A stretch of 64,000 bases of DNA from Hydrogenophaga sp. (GTDB lineage Bacteria; Pseudomonadota; Gammaproteobacteria; Burkholderiales; Burkholderiaceae_C): NCBI RefSeq assembly GCF_030651625.1, contig NZ_JAUSCF010000001.1, forward strand, positions 1 to 64,000, given 5' to 3'. The stretch's first letter is position 1. Each line of letters begins with the position of its first letter. Below, piece after piece: positions 46,675-56,195 of the stretch. The notes beneath the pieces were generated by a model, which worked only from the letters and a program-made list of their open reading frames with translations, had not been told where the DNA came from and ran no database searches. The translations under genes were made by a program, and so were the position numbers.

Positions 46675-47616
46675 ATGAAGAACGCCACGATCCGCCAGCT
46701 CAGGGTTTTCGCTGAGGTCGCTCGCCATCTCAGTTTTGCCCGTGCGGCCGAAGTGCTGCACCTCACCCCACCAGCGGTCACCATGCAAGTCAAAGAGCTG
46801 GAAGGTCACATTGGCCTGCCACTGTTTGAGCGCCAGGGCCGCCAGGTGACCTTGACCACGGCAGGCGAATACATGCTGGTCTACGCGCGCAAGGTGCTGG
46901 CCACGCTGAAAGACGCCGAAGACGCCGCCGCGCGGCTCAAGCGGCTGGAAGTGGGCACGCTCACCATCGGCATGGTGAGTACTGCCAAGTACTTTCTGCC
47001 CGGCCTGCTGGCCGAATTCCGGCGCGAGCATGAAGGCATCGAGATCAGGCTGGCGGTTGGCAACCGCGAGCAGCTGGTGAAAATGCTGCACGGCAACGAG
47101 GTGGACATCGCCATCATGGGCCGCCCGCCCACCGAACTGGCCACCCGCGCCGAACCGTTCGCTGCCCACCCGCATGTGTTTGTGGCGCCCACCGACCACC
47201 CGCTGCTCAAGGTGGGTCATCCCACGGTGGACAGCCTGCGTCCCCATGGCTTCATCCTTCGCGAGCGCGGCTCGGGCACGCGGGCGGCCATGGAAGCGTT
47301 TCTGGAGAATTCGCGCATGGAACCGCGCGTGGTGATGGAAATGACCAGCAACGAAACCATCAAGCAGGCTGTGATGGCGGGTCTGGGCATCAGCTTTCTG
47401 TCGCTGCACACCATCGGCCTGGAGTTGGAGCACCACCTGATCGCCACGCTCGATGTCGAGGGCACACCCATCGTGCGGGGCTGGAACGTGGTTCACACGC
47501 TTTCCAAGCTGTTGTCACCCGCCGCTGAAGCATTTCGCTATTTCATGCTGGAACGCGCCGAGAGCGCCATGGCCACCAAATACGGTCATCTGCTCCAGTG
47601 GCCCCCCGCGCACTGA
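46675..47616 (+). CDS. cbbR: LysR-type regulator CbbR
   Basis: A 313-residue LysR-family activator of cbb genes. The N-terminal winged helix is IRQLRVFAEVARHLSFARAA followed by LHLTPPAVTMQVKELEGHIG. The effector domain begins near residue 93 (LTIGMVSTAKYFLPGLLAEF) and has GRPPTELATRAEPFA, typical of CbbR. It is divergent from cbbY, as in most chemoautotrophs, and would sense metabolites such as NADPH or RuBP. Confidence 0.94.
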   Translation: MKNATIRQLRVFAEVARHLSFARAAEVLHLTPPAVTMQVKELEGHIGLPLFERQGRQVTLTTAGEYMLVYARKVLATLKDAEDAAARLKRLEVGTLTIGMVSTAKYFLPGLLAEFRREHEGIEIRLAVGNREQLVKMLHGNEVDIAIMGRPPTELATRAEPFAAHPHVFVAPTDHPLLKVGHPTVDSLRPHGFILRERGSGTRAAMEAFLENSRMEPRVVMEMTSNETIKQAVMAGLGISFLSLHTIGLELEHHLIATLDVEGTPIVRGWNVVHTLSKLLSPAAEAFRYFMLERAESAMATKYGHLLQWPPAH

Positions 47617-47667
47617 TCATTCTGCCAAGCGCGTCATTCGCCGCACATCCTTCACTCTCCAGACCTC

Positions 47668-47889
47668 ATGTCCACTTTGAACGCCCGAACCGACGAACGC
47701 CTGACCCAGCTGGAGATCAAGATCAGCTACACCGAAGACCTGCTCGACACCCTCAACGCACTCGTGGCGAATCAGCAGGATCAGATCGACCTGCTGCTGC
47801 GCGAGGTGGCCCGCCTGCGCCAGCAGGACCCGGCACAGGGCGCCGTTGGCCAGCATGTGCCTGGCGACGAACTGCCTCCGCACTACTGA
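47668..47889 (+). CDS. slyX: SlyX family protein
   Basis: A 73-residue protein that is one long coiled coil: RTDERLTQLEIKISYTEDLL, then TLNALVANQQDQIDLLLREV and ARLRQQ. It ends with a disordered tail DELPPHY, which is the usual SlyX C-terminus. The function of the family is unknown. It lies 51 bases after cbbR. Confidence 0.9.
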   Translation: MSTLNARTDERLTQLEIKISYTEDLLDTLNALVANQQDQIDLLLREVARLRQQDPAQGAVGQHVPGDELPPHY

Positions 47890-47940
47890 GCGTGCAAGTT
47901 CGGTCCACGGGTGCCGCTCACGGTGTTGCCTGGCATGGGC

Positions 47941-49194
47941 TCAGGTTCCCGCCCGCTCCAGCATCACCTGCAACAACACATTGCATCCCGCCGTGATGTG
48001 CTCGGGCTGGGCGTCCTCCACTTCGTTGTGGCTGATACCGTCCTTGCAGGGGATGAAGATCATGCCAGCGGGCGCCAGGCGCGCGGCGTAGATGGCGTCG
48101 TGCCCGGCGCCAGACACGGTGGGCATGTGTGAGTAGCCCAGACGCTGCGCAGCGCGGGTGACGGCTTCCACGCATTCGGGGTGGAAGGGTTGCGCCAGGT
48201 AGCTGGACACCAGATCAATCTGGATCGACAAGCCGGTCTGCACCGTCAAGCGCTCTGCAAAGGCCCGCACTTCGGCCACCTGCTGGTCCACCAGCGCATC
48301 GCTGCTGTTGCGCAGGTCGATGGAAAACTTCACCTGGCCCGGAATCACGTTGCGGCTGTTGGGGTGCAGCTGCACCATGCCCACGGTGCCGCGCCCGTCC
48401 GGTCCATGTCGCAAAGCCGAGGCCACCACTTCCTGCATGAGCTGCGTGGCCACCTGCAGTGCGTCGCGCCGCAAACCCATGGGCGTGGGGCCGGCGTGTG
48501 CCTCCATGCCGGTCACCGTGCAGTCGAACCAGCGAATGCCCAATACCCCATGCACCACGCCAATGGTCACATCAGCGTCTTCCAGCACCGGCCCCTGTTC
48601 GATGTGGGTTTCAAAGTAGGCGCCGATGGGATGCTGGCCGGGCACTTCGTCGCCCACGTAGCCGATGCGCGTCAGTTCATCGCGCACGCTTTTGCCCTCG
48701 GTGTCGGTGGCGGCATAGGCATGTTCCAGCGAGAAGGCACCGGCAAAAACGCCTGAGCCCATCATCACCGGCACAAAGCGCGAACCCTCTTCGTTGGTCC
48801 AGAACGCCACCTCGATCGGCGCCTCGGTTTCCACGCCGTGCTCGTTGAGCGTGCGCACCACCTCCAGGCCAGCGAGCACGCCGTAATTGCCGTCGAACTT
48901 GCCGCCGGTGGGCTGGGTGTCAATGTGGCTGCCGGTCATCACCGGCGGCAAGGCGTTGTTGCGCCCGGGCCTGCGCATGAACACGTTGCCGATCTGGTCC
49001 ACCGTGACGCTCATGCCAGCATCTCGCGCCCAGCGGGTGACCAGGTCACGGCCCTGGCGGTCCAGATCGGTCAAGGCAATTCGACACACACCGCCCTTGG
49101 GCGTGGCGCCGATCTGCGCCAGATCCATCAGCGATTGCCAGAGGCGCTCGCCGTTGATGCGCAGGTTTTCAGTGGTCAAGGTGGGCGTGTTCAT
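47941..49194 (-). CDS. M20 Zn-dependent hydrolase (N-carbamoyl-amino-acid/allantoate amidohydrolase type)
   Basis: Cleaves an N-carbamoyl or ureido group. From ATG 49194 it is 417 residues, normal for hydantoinase/carbamoylase family M20. Metal ligands are in VMTGSHIDTQPTGGKFDGNYG, FWTNEEGSRFVPVMMGS, ETHIEQGPVLED and PTVSGAGHDAIYAARLAPA. Which substrate (N-carbamoyl amino acid, allantoate, ureidoglycolate) cannot be decided from these motifs. It lies 7 bases after the GntR gene on the same strand. Confidence 0.9.
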   Translation of the reverse strand: MNTPTLTTENLRINGERLWQSLMDLAQIGATPKGGVCRIALTDLDRQGRDLVTRWARDAGMSVTVDQIGNVFMRRPGRNNALPPVMTGSHIDTQPTGGKFDGNYGVLAGLEVVRTLNEHGVETEAPIEVAFWTNEEGSRFVPVMMGSGVFAGAFSLEHAYAATDTEGKSVRDELTRIGYVGDEVPGQHPIGAYFETHIEQGPVLEDADVTIGVVHGVLGIRWFDCTVTGMEAHAGPTPMGLRRDALQVATQLMQEVVASALRHGPDGRGTVGMVQLHPNSRNVIPGQVKFSIDLRNSSDALVDQQVAEVRAFAERLTVQTGLSIQIDLVSSYLAQPFHPECVEAVTRAAQRLGYSHMPTVSGAGHDAIYAARLAPAGMIFIPCKDGISHNEVEDAQPEHITAGCNVLLQVMLERAGT

Positions 49195-49201
49195 GTGAAT
49201 T

Positions 49202-49939
49202 TCAGGAAGTGGGTGTTTCGGATATGGGCGGTTCGCGGTAGCCGGCAAAGGCGTCTCGCAGGCGACGGCCGCGCACCGGTGTGTCCACCAGTGAACGCTC
49301 CAGCTCCACCATGTGGCGCCGCATCTCTGCCGCTGCAGGCGCGCCCCCACGTTCGAGCGCTGCGATCACCTCCACATGGCGGTGGGCGACGCACACCGGG
49401 CGACCCTCGACCTTGAAGCGCGCCATGAGCAACGAGGTGGTGGGCAGCAGGCCATTGAGCAGGCGCACGAACACCGGATTGCCGTGCATGCGCGCGAGCG
49501 CGTGGTGAAACTCGCCAGACAGGCGGATGTTGGTGGAGCGGTCGCCGCGCTGTTCGGCGTCGGATTCGGCCTGGGCGATTTCGCGTAGCTCGGTCAACTG
49601 CTCATCTGTGAGCCGACCACCCAGGCGCCGCGCCACTTCGCACTCCACAATGCGGCGCGCTTCAAACACATTCACCGCGTCCTCCATGCTGGGCAGTGGC
49701 ACGCGCGCGCCGCGGTTGTGGCGCAGCTCGATCACCTGGTCTTGTGCCAGCCGCTGCAGGGCCTGTCTCACCACGGTGCGGGAGATGCCGAACTCGGTGG
49801 CCATCTCTTCCTCGCGCAACCATTCCCCGGGCGCCAGGCGGTGTTCTACAACCGCGAGGTAGATGGCCTCATACACCCGATCGGTGGCGGTGGCGTCGGA
49901 GTCGGTGGCCTGGGTACGGGATTTGCGTGTCGGCGTCAT
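49202..49939 (-). CDS. GntR/FadR-type regulator with FCD domain
   Basis: A 245-residue transcription factor from ATG 49939. The winged helix has DRVYEAIYLAVVEHRLAPGE and GISRTVVRQALQRLAQDQVI (about residues 22-80). The FCD effector domain follows, with metal/ligand residues in EFHHALARM and AHRHVEVIAALERG. It probably controls the adjacent amidohydrolase, lyase, amidase and transporter genes. A start 11 codons upstream (49972) is possible; neither has a strong ribosome binding site. Divergent from the AllA-like gene. Confidence 0.9.
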   Translation of the reverse strand: MTPTRKSRTQATDSDATATDRVYEAIYLAVVEHRLAPGEWLREEEMATEFGISRTVVRQALQRLAQDQVIELRHNRGARVPLPSMEDAVNVFEARRIVECEVARRLGGRLTDEQLTELREIAQAESDAEQRGDRSTNIRLSGEFHHALARMHGNPVFVRLLNGLLPTTSLLMARFKVEGRPVCVAHRHVEVIAALERGGAPAAAEMRRHMVELERSLVDTPVRGRRLRDAFAGYREPPISETPTS

Positions 49940-50028
49940 GGATTCACATGGGATCTGATCGACCCCATCCAAACGATATAGCCACTCGAAGACATTCGGT
50001 CGGCTACCACCCTGCTGTTGCGAATGCC

Positions 50029-50523
50029 ATGAGTATCACCCTGACCGCGCGCGCCTTGAATGCCACCGACTTCGCTGCCTACGGGGATGTGCTGGCGCTG
50101 TCCGGCCGCAAGGGTCTGCCCATCAACGCCGGCACCAGCCAACGCATCGATTTGCCGAGCACACTGAACCTGCACCAGCAAGATGGCGCCCCGGTGCTGG
50201 CGGTGTTTCAGGCCCGCGCCCAAGCCCCCGAAGGGCCGTGGGCCCTGATGGAGCGACACCGTCTGGGCACGCAAACGTTCGTGCCGCTGGCCGGTGCACG
50301 CTGCGTGATGCTGGTGGCCCTGGGTCGCGACATGCCCGACCTCACCACCCTGGCGGCGTTTCAGGTCTCGGGCGATCAGGGGTTCACGCTGCATGCAGGC
50401 ACCTGGCATCACCCGCTCATTGCCATCGACGACGGCGCCTTCCTGGTGCTGGAGCGGCGGGGTGCCGAAGTGGACTGCGAAGTGGTTCACCTGGCGGTAC
50501 CGGTGAGCGTGCTATTCGTGTGA
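50029..50523 (+). CDS. allA: Ureidoglycolate lyase-like protein
   Basis: A 164-residue cupin of the AllA family. AllA splits ureidoglycolate into glyoxylate and urea at the end of allantoin degradation. Segments are ALNATDFAAYGDVLALSG, ALMERHRLGTQTFVPLAG, VALGRDMPDLTTLAAFQV, and LHAGTWHHPLIAID; His residues in HRLGTQ and TWHHPL would bind metal. It is divergent from the GntR gene and convergent with the amidase. The ureide role is supported by the nearby M20 hydrolase. Confidence 0.85.
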   Translation: MSITLTARALNATDFAAYGDVLALSGRKGLPINAGTSQRIDLPSTLNLHQQDGAPVLAVFQARAQAPEGPWALMERHRLGTQTFVPLAGARCVMLVALGRDMPDLTTLAAFQVSGDQGFTLHAGTWHHPLIAIDDGAFLVLERRGAEVDCEVVHLAVPVSVLFV

Positions 50524-50533
50524 ATGGCCGGGT

Positions 50534-51727
50534 TCAGGCCACGATGCGTTCGGCCAGCCGGATCAGGCTGCGGTCGCTGCCCGCAGGTCCCAGCAGCGAA
50601 ATGCCCAACGGCGCGCCATTGCGCTGAACCAGGGGCAGGCTGAGCTGAGGAAAACCGGAGAGCCCCGCCACGCACAGCAAGCGGATCGCGCGGTTGCGGT
50701 AATCCTCCAGTGCGCTTTCGGGCTCGCTCAAGCGGGGCGCAATATCAGGCATGGTGGGCAGGACCAGCACGCCGTCGCTGCCCAGCAGCTTCGCCAGATG
50801 TGCGCGAAAACGGTCGCGGAAGGCACGCCCGTCGGCCGCCTGGGCATCGGTCACGTCAGCGCTCCACGCAAACCGCTGCGCCACACCCGGTCCCAGCGGT
50901 GGCGAGAACCGGCGGATGAAGCTGCCGTCGGTCTGCCAGGCCTCGTGGCCCTGGATGTACCTGAAATTCCAGTACATGGCATCCAGATCGTCCAGCACCA
51001 CCTGCGCCCTGCCCGCCTTGCCCAGTACCGCCTCGATGCGTGCACGCGCGGGTGCCAGTGCCTTCTTTGCTTCGGTGGTGGCCAGCGCCCACAGATCGGC
51101 CGGGGCCATCACGCGCACCGTCTCGTGCAGCGGCCGTTCGTCTTCACCCAGCAGCACATCGGCCACACGCGCAAAGGTCGGCACGTCACGGGTGAACCAG
51201 CCACAGGTGTCCAGGCTGGGTGAGAGATCCAGCACGTCGCGCAGACTCACCCGCCCATGCGTGGGCCGCAAGCCCACCAGGCCGCAATGGCTGGCCGGCG
51301 CACGCACGGAACCACCGGTGTCGGTGCCCAGGGCAAAGTCGCACAGCTTGTTCGATACGGCGGCCGCCGAACCCGAGGACGAACCCCCAGCAATGCGATC
51401 CGGCGCGGCACCGTTGATGGGCGAACCGAAATGCGCGTTCTGCCCGTTCATGGAAAAGGCCAGCTCATCCGTCACCGTCTTGCCCGCGAACCGCGCACCC
51501 GCCTCCAGCAGCCGCTGCACGGTGGGCGCCGTGCGGTTCTGCACCCCCAACAAAGCCAGCAACAACGGCTGGCCACCGCTGGTGGGGTAGCCGTTGATGT
51601 GAAACAGATCCTTCACCCCAAACGAAAGCCCCGCCAGTGAACCCGTGGCCGCGTGCGGCACCGGCACGGCGGGGTATGGCATGAAAGCATGGGCAGGATC
51701 GTGGAGAACGTCGGTGTGGGATGACAT
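50534..51727 (-). CDS. Amidase signature family enzyme
   Basis: A 397-residue amidase. The Ser-cisSer-Lys triad is visible: Lys in LSFGVKDLFHI near residue 39, and the glycine/serine motif DRIAGGSSSGSAAAV with the nucleophile in GTDTGGSVRAPASHCG. The substrate could be a carboxylic amide such as a ureide or carbamoyl compound. It is short for the family (often 450 or more residues) but ends naturally. Eleven bases separate its stop from the AllA-like stop. Confidence 0.88.
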   Translation of the reverse strand: MSSHTDVLHDPAHAFMPYPAVPVPHAATGSLAGLSFGVKDLFHINGYPTSGGQPLLLALLGVQNRTAPTVQRLLEAGARFAGKTVTDELAFSMNGQNAHFGSPINGAAPDRIAGGSSSGSAAAVSNKLCDFALGTDTGGSVRAPASHCGLVGLRPTHGRVSLRDVLDLSPSLDTCGWFTRDVPTFARVADVLLGEDERPLHETVRVMAPADLWALATTEAKKALAPARARIEAVLGKAGRAQVVLDDLDAMYWNFRYIQGHEAWQTDGSFIRRFSPPLGPGVAQRFAWSADVTDAQAADGRAFRDRFRAHLAKLLGSDGVLVLPTMPDIAPRLSEPESALEDYRNRAIRLLCVAGLSGFPQLSLPLVQRNGAPLGISLLGPAGSDRSLIRLAERIVA

Positions 51728-51818
51728 GGAAAGTTCGAGAGGAAATTCAAAAACAGATCAGAGATTCTCACAGTGCGCCCAGACAGGACCTCACCGAAGC
51801 GCGATGCCCCCTTCAAGC

Positions 51819-51894
51819 GACACCGAAGATCCGGCTCCGCCGGTCCAAAGGTGTGCCCCCCTGGGGGGGTCGCGCAAAGCGCGGCGGGGGGGGG
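51819..51894 (+). repeat. Intergenic hairpin repeat, copy 5
   Basis: Outer stem acacc / ggtgt, inner hairpin ccggctccgccgg, second arm cccccctggggggg, third stem gcgcaaagcgc and a terminal G-run. It lies between the ABC ATPase gene and the amidase gene. Confidence 0.75.
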
Positions 51895-52881
51895 CTACAC
51901 AAGCAAACATCGAACGCTGTGCCCCGAAGCCAGCCAGGTGATCTCCGGGCGAGTGGCCTTGCAGTCATCCTGCACCCGCTTGCAGCGTTCGGCAAATGCG
52001 CAGCCTTGCGGCAAGGCGGTGAGGTCGGGCGGTGAACCCGCAATGGTTTCCAGCCGGGAACCCTTGGTCATGGCGCCATCGGCGCGGCTGTTCAAGAGGG
52101 CCAGGGTGTAGGGGTGGCGTGGCGTACGCAGCAGCGTGGCCGCAGGCCCTTCTTCCACAATGCGCCCGGCGTACATCACCGCGATGCGGTCGGCTACTTC
52201 CACCGCTGCGCCAATGTCGTGCGTCACAAAAATCACCGTCAGGCCCAGTTCGCGCTGCAACTCGCGCAGCAGCAACAGAATCTGGATCTGCACCGTCGCA
52301 TCCAGGGCCGTGGTGGGCTCATCGGCCAGCAGCAGTTGCGGACGGCAGGCCAGTGCCAGCGCGATCATGGCGCGCTGGCGCATACCGCCGGACATCTCGT
52401 GCGGGTAGGTCTGGAGGCGGCGCTCCGGGCTGGGGATGCGCACCCGCTCAAACAGCTGCAAGGCCCGCTTTTTCGCCTCGGCCGCGCTCACGGGTTCGTG
52501 GCGGCGAATGGCCTCGATGATCTGTGCGCCCACCGAATACACCGGGTCCAGCGCCAGCAAGGGTTCCTGAAAAATCATGGAAGCGACCTTGCCCCGGTAG
52601 TCGGCCAAGGCCCCTGTCGAGAGCTTCAGCACATCCAGATCGCCCACATGCATCTGGCCTTCGATCCGGGTGCGACCGGCCGGGTGCAGGCGCAGCAGGC
52701 TTCGCAGCGTCACACTCTTGCCCGAGCCCGACTCACCGATCAGCGCCACGACCTCGCCGCGCTTGACCTGCAGGTTCACGCCATTGACCGCCTCCACCGG
52801 CTTCTTGCCGCCGGTGAAGGTCACACGCAGGTCGCGCACATCGACATAGGGTTTTTCGTTCGACGTCTCTGGGGTGTTCAT
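51895..52881 (-). CDS. Peptide-type ABC transporter ATP-binding protein (DppD/OppD)
   Basis: One of two ATPases of a Dpp/Opp-type importer. From ATG 52881 (MNTPETSNEK) it is 328 residues. Walker A is ALIGESGSGKSVT near residue 48; the signature is HEMSGGMRQRAMIA; Walker B is LLLADEPTTALD. The C-terminal segment has the cysteine cluster of oligopeptide ATPases (QGCAFAERCKRVQDDC), which may bind an iron-sulfur cluster. It follows the DppF-like gene by 58 bases. Confidence 0.92.
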   Translation of the reverse strand: MNTPETSNEKPYVDVRDLRVTFTGGKKPVEAVNGVNLQVKRGEVVALIGESGSGKSVTLRSLLRLHPAGRTRIEGQMHVGDLDVLKLSTGALADYRGKVASMIFQEPLLALDPVYSVGAQIIEAIRRHEPVSAAEAKKRALQLFERVRIPSPERRLQTYPHEMSGGMRQRAMIALALACRPQLLLADEPTTALDATVQIQILLLLRELQRELGLTVIFVTHDIGAAVEVADRIAVMYAGRIVEEGPAATLLRTPRHPYTLALLNSRADGAMTKGSRLETIAGSPPDLTALPQGCAFAERCKRVQDDCKATRPEITWLASGHSVRCLLV

Positions 52882-52939
52882 CGGGTGCCCTCCGTGCCGC
52901 ACCCATCGGTGCGCGGTGGTTGCGTGGTTCGGTCAAAGC

Positions 52940-53989
52940 TCATGCGGCGGCTTTCCACTCGGGCTGTGCCGGCGCTTCGGTGTGGCCGCTGCCGGGCACA
53001 TGCATCCAGCAGGCGGCCATCTGGCCCTTGTCGGCTTCCGTGAGCACCGGCGTGCGCTCGGAGCACAGGGGCTGGGCATTGGCGCAGCGCGTGTGAAACC
53101 GACAACCGGAGGGCGGGTTGATCGGATTGGGCGGGTCGCCGGCCAGCGGGGGTTCCTCTGTGCGGCGATCAGGATCCATGGAAGGAATGGACGACAGCAA
53201 GGCGCGGGTGTAGGGATGGGCGGGGTGATCAAACAGGGTTTCGCTGTCACCAATCTCGGCCACCTGTCCCAGGTACATCACCATCACCCGGTCGCTGATG
53301 AACCGCACCACGTTGAGGTCGTGGCTGATGAAGATGTAGGTCAGCCCGAATTCTTCCTTGAGGTCGAGCAGCAGGTTGAGCACCTGCGCCTCGACCGACT
53401 TGTCCAGCGCCGACACGGCTTCATCCAGAATGATCAGCCGCGACTGCAACGCCAGCGCCCGCGCGATGTTCACCCGCTGGCGCTGACCGCCGGAGAGTTC
53501 ATGCGGATAGCGCTCGGCAAAACGGCGCGGCTCCAGCCCCACGCGGGCCAGCAGATCGCGCGCGCGCTCCACCGCTTCGTTGCGCGGCACGCCATGCACC
53601 TGGGGCGCAAAAGCGATCGAGTCCACCATGGTCAAGCGCGGGTTGAGCGAAGCGTAGCTGTCCTGAAACACCATCTGCGTCTGACGCCGAAACCGTTTCA
53701 GCGGCAAGGAACTGCCACCCACGGTCTCTCCGTCAAACACGATCTCGCCCTTGTCGGGTTCGATGAGGTTCATCAGCAGCCTCGCGGTGGTGGACTTGCC
53801 GCAACCCGACTCCCCCACCACACCCAGCGTCTCGCCCTTGAACACGTCAAAGTCGATGCCATCGACCGCACGCACCACGCCACCGCCACGCCCCAGCACA
53901 TCCTTCTTCAAGGGGAAATGTTTGACCAAACCACGCACACTCAACAATGGCTGCGCAGGCCCACCTACATCAAAACGATCAAAGGACAT
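52940..53989 (-). CDS. Peptide-type ABC transporter ATP-binding protein (DppF/OppF)
   Basis: The second ATPase, 349 residues from ATG 53989 ([10 protein letters not shown]). Walker A is [17 protein letters not shown] near residue 58; the signature is [14 protein letters not shown]; Walker B is [12 protein letters not shown]. The Cys-rich C-terminal segment ([16 protein letters not shown]) is typical of the family. The start is chosen over a 46-codon upstream extension, which lies across a hairpin repeat. Confidence 0.92.
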   Translation of the reverse strand: MSFDRFDVGGPAQPLLSVRGLVKHFPLKKDVLGRGGGVVRAVDGIDFDVFKGETLGVVGESGCGKSTTARLLMNLIEPDKGEIVFDGETVGGSSLPLKRFRRQTQMVFQDSYASLNPRLTMVDSIAFAPQVHGVPRNEAVERARDLLARVGLEPRRFAERYPHELSGGQRQRVNIARALALQSRLIILDEAVSALDKSVEAQVLNLLLDLKEEFGLTYIFISHDLNVVRFISDRVMVMYLGQVAEIGDSETLFDHPAHPYTRALLSSIPSMDPDRRTEEPPLAGDPPNPINPPSGCRFHTRCANAQPLCSERTPVLTEADKGQMAACWMHVPGSGHTEAPAQPEWKAAA

Positions 53990-54048
53990 TTCTGCAACTC
54001 CCGTACGTGGGCACCACAACAGCAACGCAAACCAGCCACCCATCCAGT

Positions 54049-54123
54049 GACAGCGACGGGCCGGCTTTGCCGGACGAAGGCTGTCGCCCCCTGGGGGGTG
54101 GCGCCGAAGGCGACGCGGGGGGG
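54049..54123 (+). repeat. Intergenic hairpin repeat, copy 6
   Basis: Outer stem gacagc / gctgtc, inner hairpin ccggctttgccgg, second arm ccccctgggggg and third stem gcgccgaaggcg. It lies between two ABC transporter genes. The outer stem shows paired changes relative to copies 3, 7 and 8. Confidence 0.75.
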
Positions 54124-54133
54124 ACATTTCTTG

Positions 54134-55027
54134 TCATTGCTTGATTTCCATTGCTGATCGCAAACCATCGGCCAGCAGATTGAAGGCAATCGAGGTGATG
54201 AAGATCATCACGCCGGGCAGCGCCGCGATCCAGGGCTGCACATAGATGGCGGTGCGCAATGTGTTGAGCATCAGACCCCACTCGGGCTCCGGCGGCTTCA
54301 CACCCAGGCCCAGGAAGCTCAAACCGGAAGCCAGGATCATGGCCACGGCAATCAGGCTGGTGGCGTAAACAAAGATCGGCCCCAGCACGTTGCCCAGCAC
54401 ATGCACCCGCACGATGGTGAAGGCGTTGGCACCGGAGGCGCGGGCCGCATCCACAAAGTCACGCCCCCGGATCTGTGTGGTCACGCTCTCTGCCACACGC
54501 GCAATCGGCGGTATGAACACGATCGTGAGCGAGATCAGCGAATTGGTGATACCCGCACCCAGCGCGCCAGAAAGGGCAATGGCCAGCAGCACCGAGGGGA
54601 AGGCATAGAACACGTCGATCGTGCGCATCATCACCGAGTTGAGCGTGCCACCGGCATAGCCTGCCGTGATGCCAATCAGCGAGCCGATGAAGAACGCGAA
54701 GATCACCGGCGTGATGCCCATGAACAGCGACAGTCGCGCGCCCACCATGAGGCGCGAAAGCATGTCACGCCCGAGTTCGTCGGTGCCCAGCGGGTGCCCC
54801 TCAAATCCGATGGGCTTGAGGCGCTTGAGCATGGACGATTCATAGGGATCGGCCGGCACCAGCCAGGGACCAAAGAACGCCAGGGTTAGCAGAAAGACCA
54901 CCACCACGGCAGCACCAATGGCGATGCGGTCACGCAGAAAGCGCCGACCGACCGTCTGCCAGTAGCCCGGCGAACGCTCGAACGCCAGCGGCTGCACCAC
55001 CGCACTGGGCATGGCAATGTCATTCAT
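54134..55027 (-). CDS. Peptide-type ABC transporter permease (DppC)
   Basis: Inner-membrane permease of 297 residues from ATG 55027. Six predicted helices; the first, IAIGAAVVVVFLLTLAFFG, follows a short cytoplasmic N-terminus. The DppC-type N-terminal loop (HPLGTDELGRDMLSRLMVGA) and the EAA loop (DFVDAARASGANAFTIVRVH) are seen. It pairs with the DppB-like permease upstream. Confidence 0.92.
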   Translation of the reverse strand: MNDIAMPSAVVQPLAFERSPGYWQTVGRRFLRDRIAIGAAVVVVFLLTLAFFGPWLVPADPYESSMLKRLKPIGFEGHPLGTDELGRDMLSRLMVGARLSLFMGITPVIFAFFIGSLIGITAGYAGGTLNSVMMRTIDVFYAFPSVLLAIALSGALGAGITNSLISLTIVFIPPIARVAESVTTQIRGRDFVDAARASGANAFTIVRVHVLGNVLGPIFVYATSLIAVAMILASGLSFLGLGVKPPEPEWGLMLNTLRTAIYVQPWIAALPGVMIFITSIAFNLLADGLRSAMEIKQ

Positions 55028-55094
55028 GAGAAGGTCCTTCGATGGAATCGCGGAGGACACAGGCCTCCTCCGGCGCGGCGTGTCTGAGTCCAGG

Positions 55095-55171
55095 AACACC
55101 GGGAAACTGGCTTTGCCAGGCTGCCGGTGTTGCCCCTCGAGGGGGTCGCGCGGAGCGCGGCGGGGGTGGGG
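55095..55171 (+). repeat. Intergenic hairpin repeat, copy 7
   Basis: Outer stem aacaccgg / ccggtgtt (eight pairs), inner hairpin actggctttgccaggct, second arm gcccctcgaggggg and a third stem cgcgcggagcgcg. Here the inner stem ctggc/gccag differs from the usual ccggc/gccgg by a compensated pair. Confidence 0.78.
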
Positions 55172-55177
55172 CATCCC

Positions 55178-56128
55178 TCATCTGCTTATCCTGGGATCCA
55201 GCAAAGTCTGGATCACATCCACCACCAGGTTGAGCACCACGAAAAACATGGCCAGCACCAGAATGGTTCCCTGCAGCAGTGGCAGATCACGCTGGAAGAT
55301 GGCCGAGTTGAGCAGGAAGCCCGTGCCCGGCCACGAGAACACGGTCTCGATCAGGATGGAGCCGCCGAGCAGGTAACCCAGTTGCAGGCCCATCACCGCC
55401 AGCGCGGTGGGTGCGGCGTTCTTCACCACGTGCTTGAACACGCCCAGATCGGTCAGGCCCTTGGCGCGCAGACCCACAATGAACTCCTGCGCCAGGATGT
55501 CGGCCACCAGGGCGCGCACCGTGCGCGCGATGATGCCCATGGGAATCACGCTCATGGTGATGGCCGGCAGGATCATGTGCTTCACATGCTCCCAGTCCCA
55601 GGCCCATTCACTGGAACCACCTGGGCCCGCACCGCCTGGTGGCAGCCACATCAGGATGCTGGAGAAGATGATGACCAGCACCATGCCCAGCCAGTAGTGC
55701 GGCACACTCACGCCCAGCACGGAGGTGAGCGAAGCGGCTTTGTCGAGCCAGGAATTCTGGAAATAGCCGGCCACAAAACCGAACAGACAGCCGAAGATGA
55801 AACCGATCAGCGTCGCCAGCACCGCGAGACGCAAGGTGTTGATCACCGCGCGCACCACCTCATCGGTCACCGAACGGCCAGAAGCGATCGAAGTACCCAG
55901 ATCACCTTGCAGCGCCCGCCAGACCCAGCTCACAAATTGTTCCGGGTAGGAGCGATTGAACCCATAGAGTTCGATCAACTGCTGCTGCAACTCCACCGAC
56001 GCATCGGGCGGCAGGATGGACACCAGCGGATCACCCGGCGAGAGGTGCACCAGCGCAAAACACACCAGCGCCACACCCAGCATGATGGGCAAGGTGTAGA
56101 GCACCCGGCGAAACAGAAAAGTCAGCAT
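55178..56128 (-). CDS. Peptide-type ABC transporter permease (DppB)
   Basis: Inner-membrane permease of 316 residues. It begins MLTFLFRRVLYTLPIMLGVA, followed by the large periplasmic loop and five further helices. The EAA loop is EFIVGLRAKGLTDLGVFKHV and LLGGSILIETVFSWPGTG is the conserved DppB segment. It follows the substrate-binding protein gene by 67 bases in the same transcript. Confidence 0.93.
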   Translation of the reverse strand: MLTFLFRRVLYTLPIMLGVALVCFALVHLSPGDPLVSILPPDASVELQQQLIELYGFNRSYPEQFVSWVWRALQGDLGTSIASGRSVTDEVVRAVINTLRLAVLATLIGFIFGCLFGFVAGYFQNSWLDKAASLTSVLGVSVPHYWLGMVLVIIFSSILMWLPPGGAGPGGSSEWAWDWEHVKHMILPAITMSVIPMGIIARTVRALVADILAQEFIVGLRAKGLTDLGVFKHVVKNAAPTALAVMGLQLGYLLGGSILIETVFSWPGTGFLLNSAIFQRDLPLLQGTILVLAMFFVVLNLVVDVIQTLLDPRISR

Positions 56129-56195
56129 CGATCAACCCTCCCGGTCAACATCGGAAAGGCCCCGCAGCCCGGCTCGGCCGCGGGGCGGAGGCTTG

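Noticed and set aside
46675..47616. RuBisCO genes near cbbR
   Set aside because: None of the proteins between 39000 and 50000 shows large- or small-subunit RuBisCO motifs.
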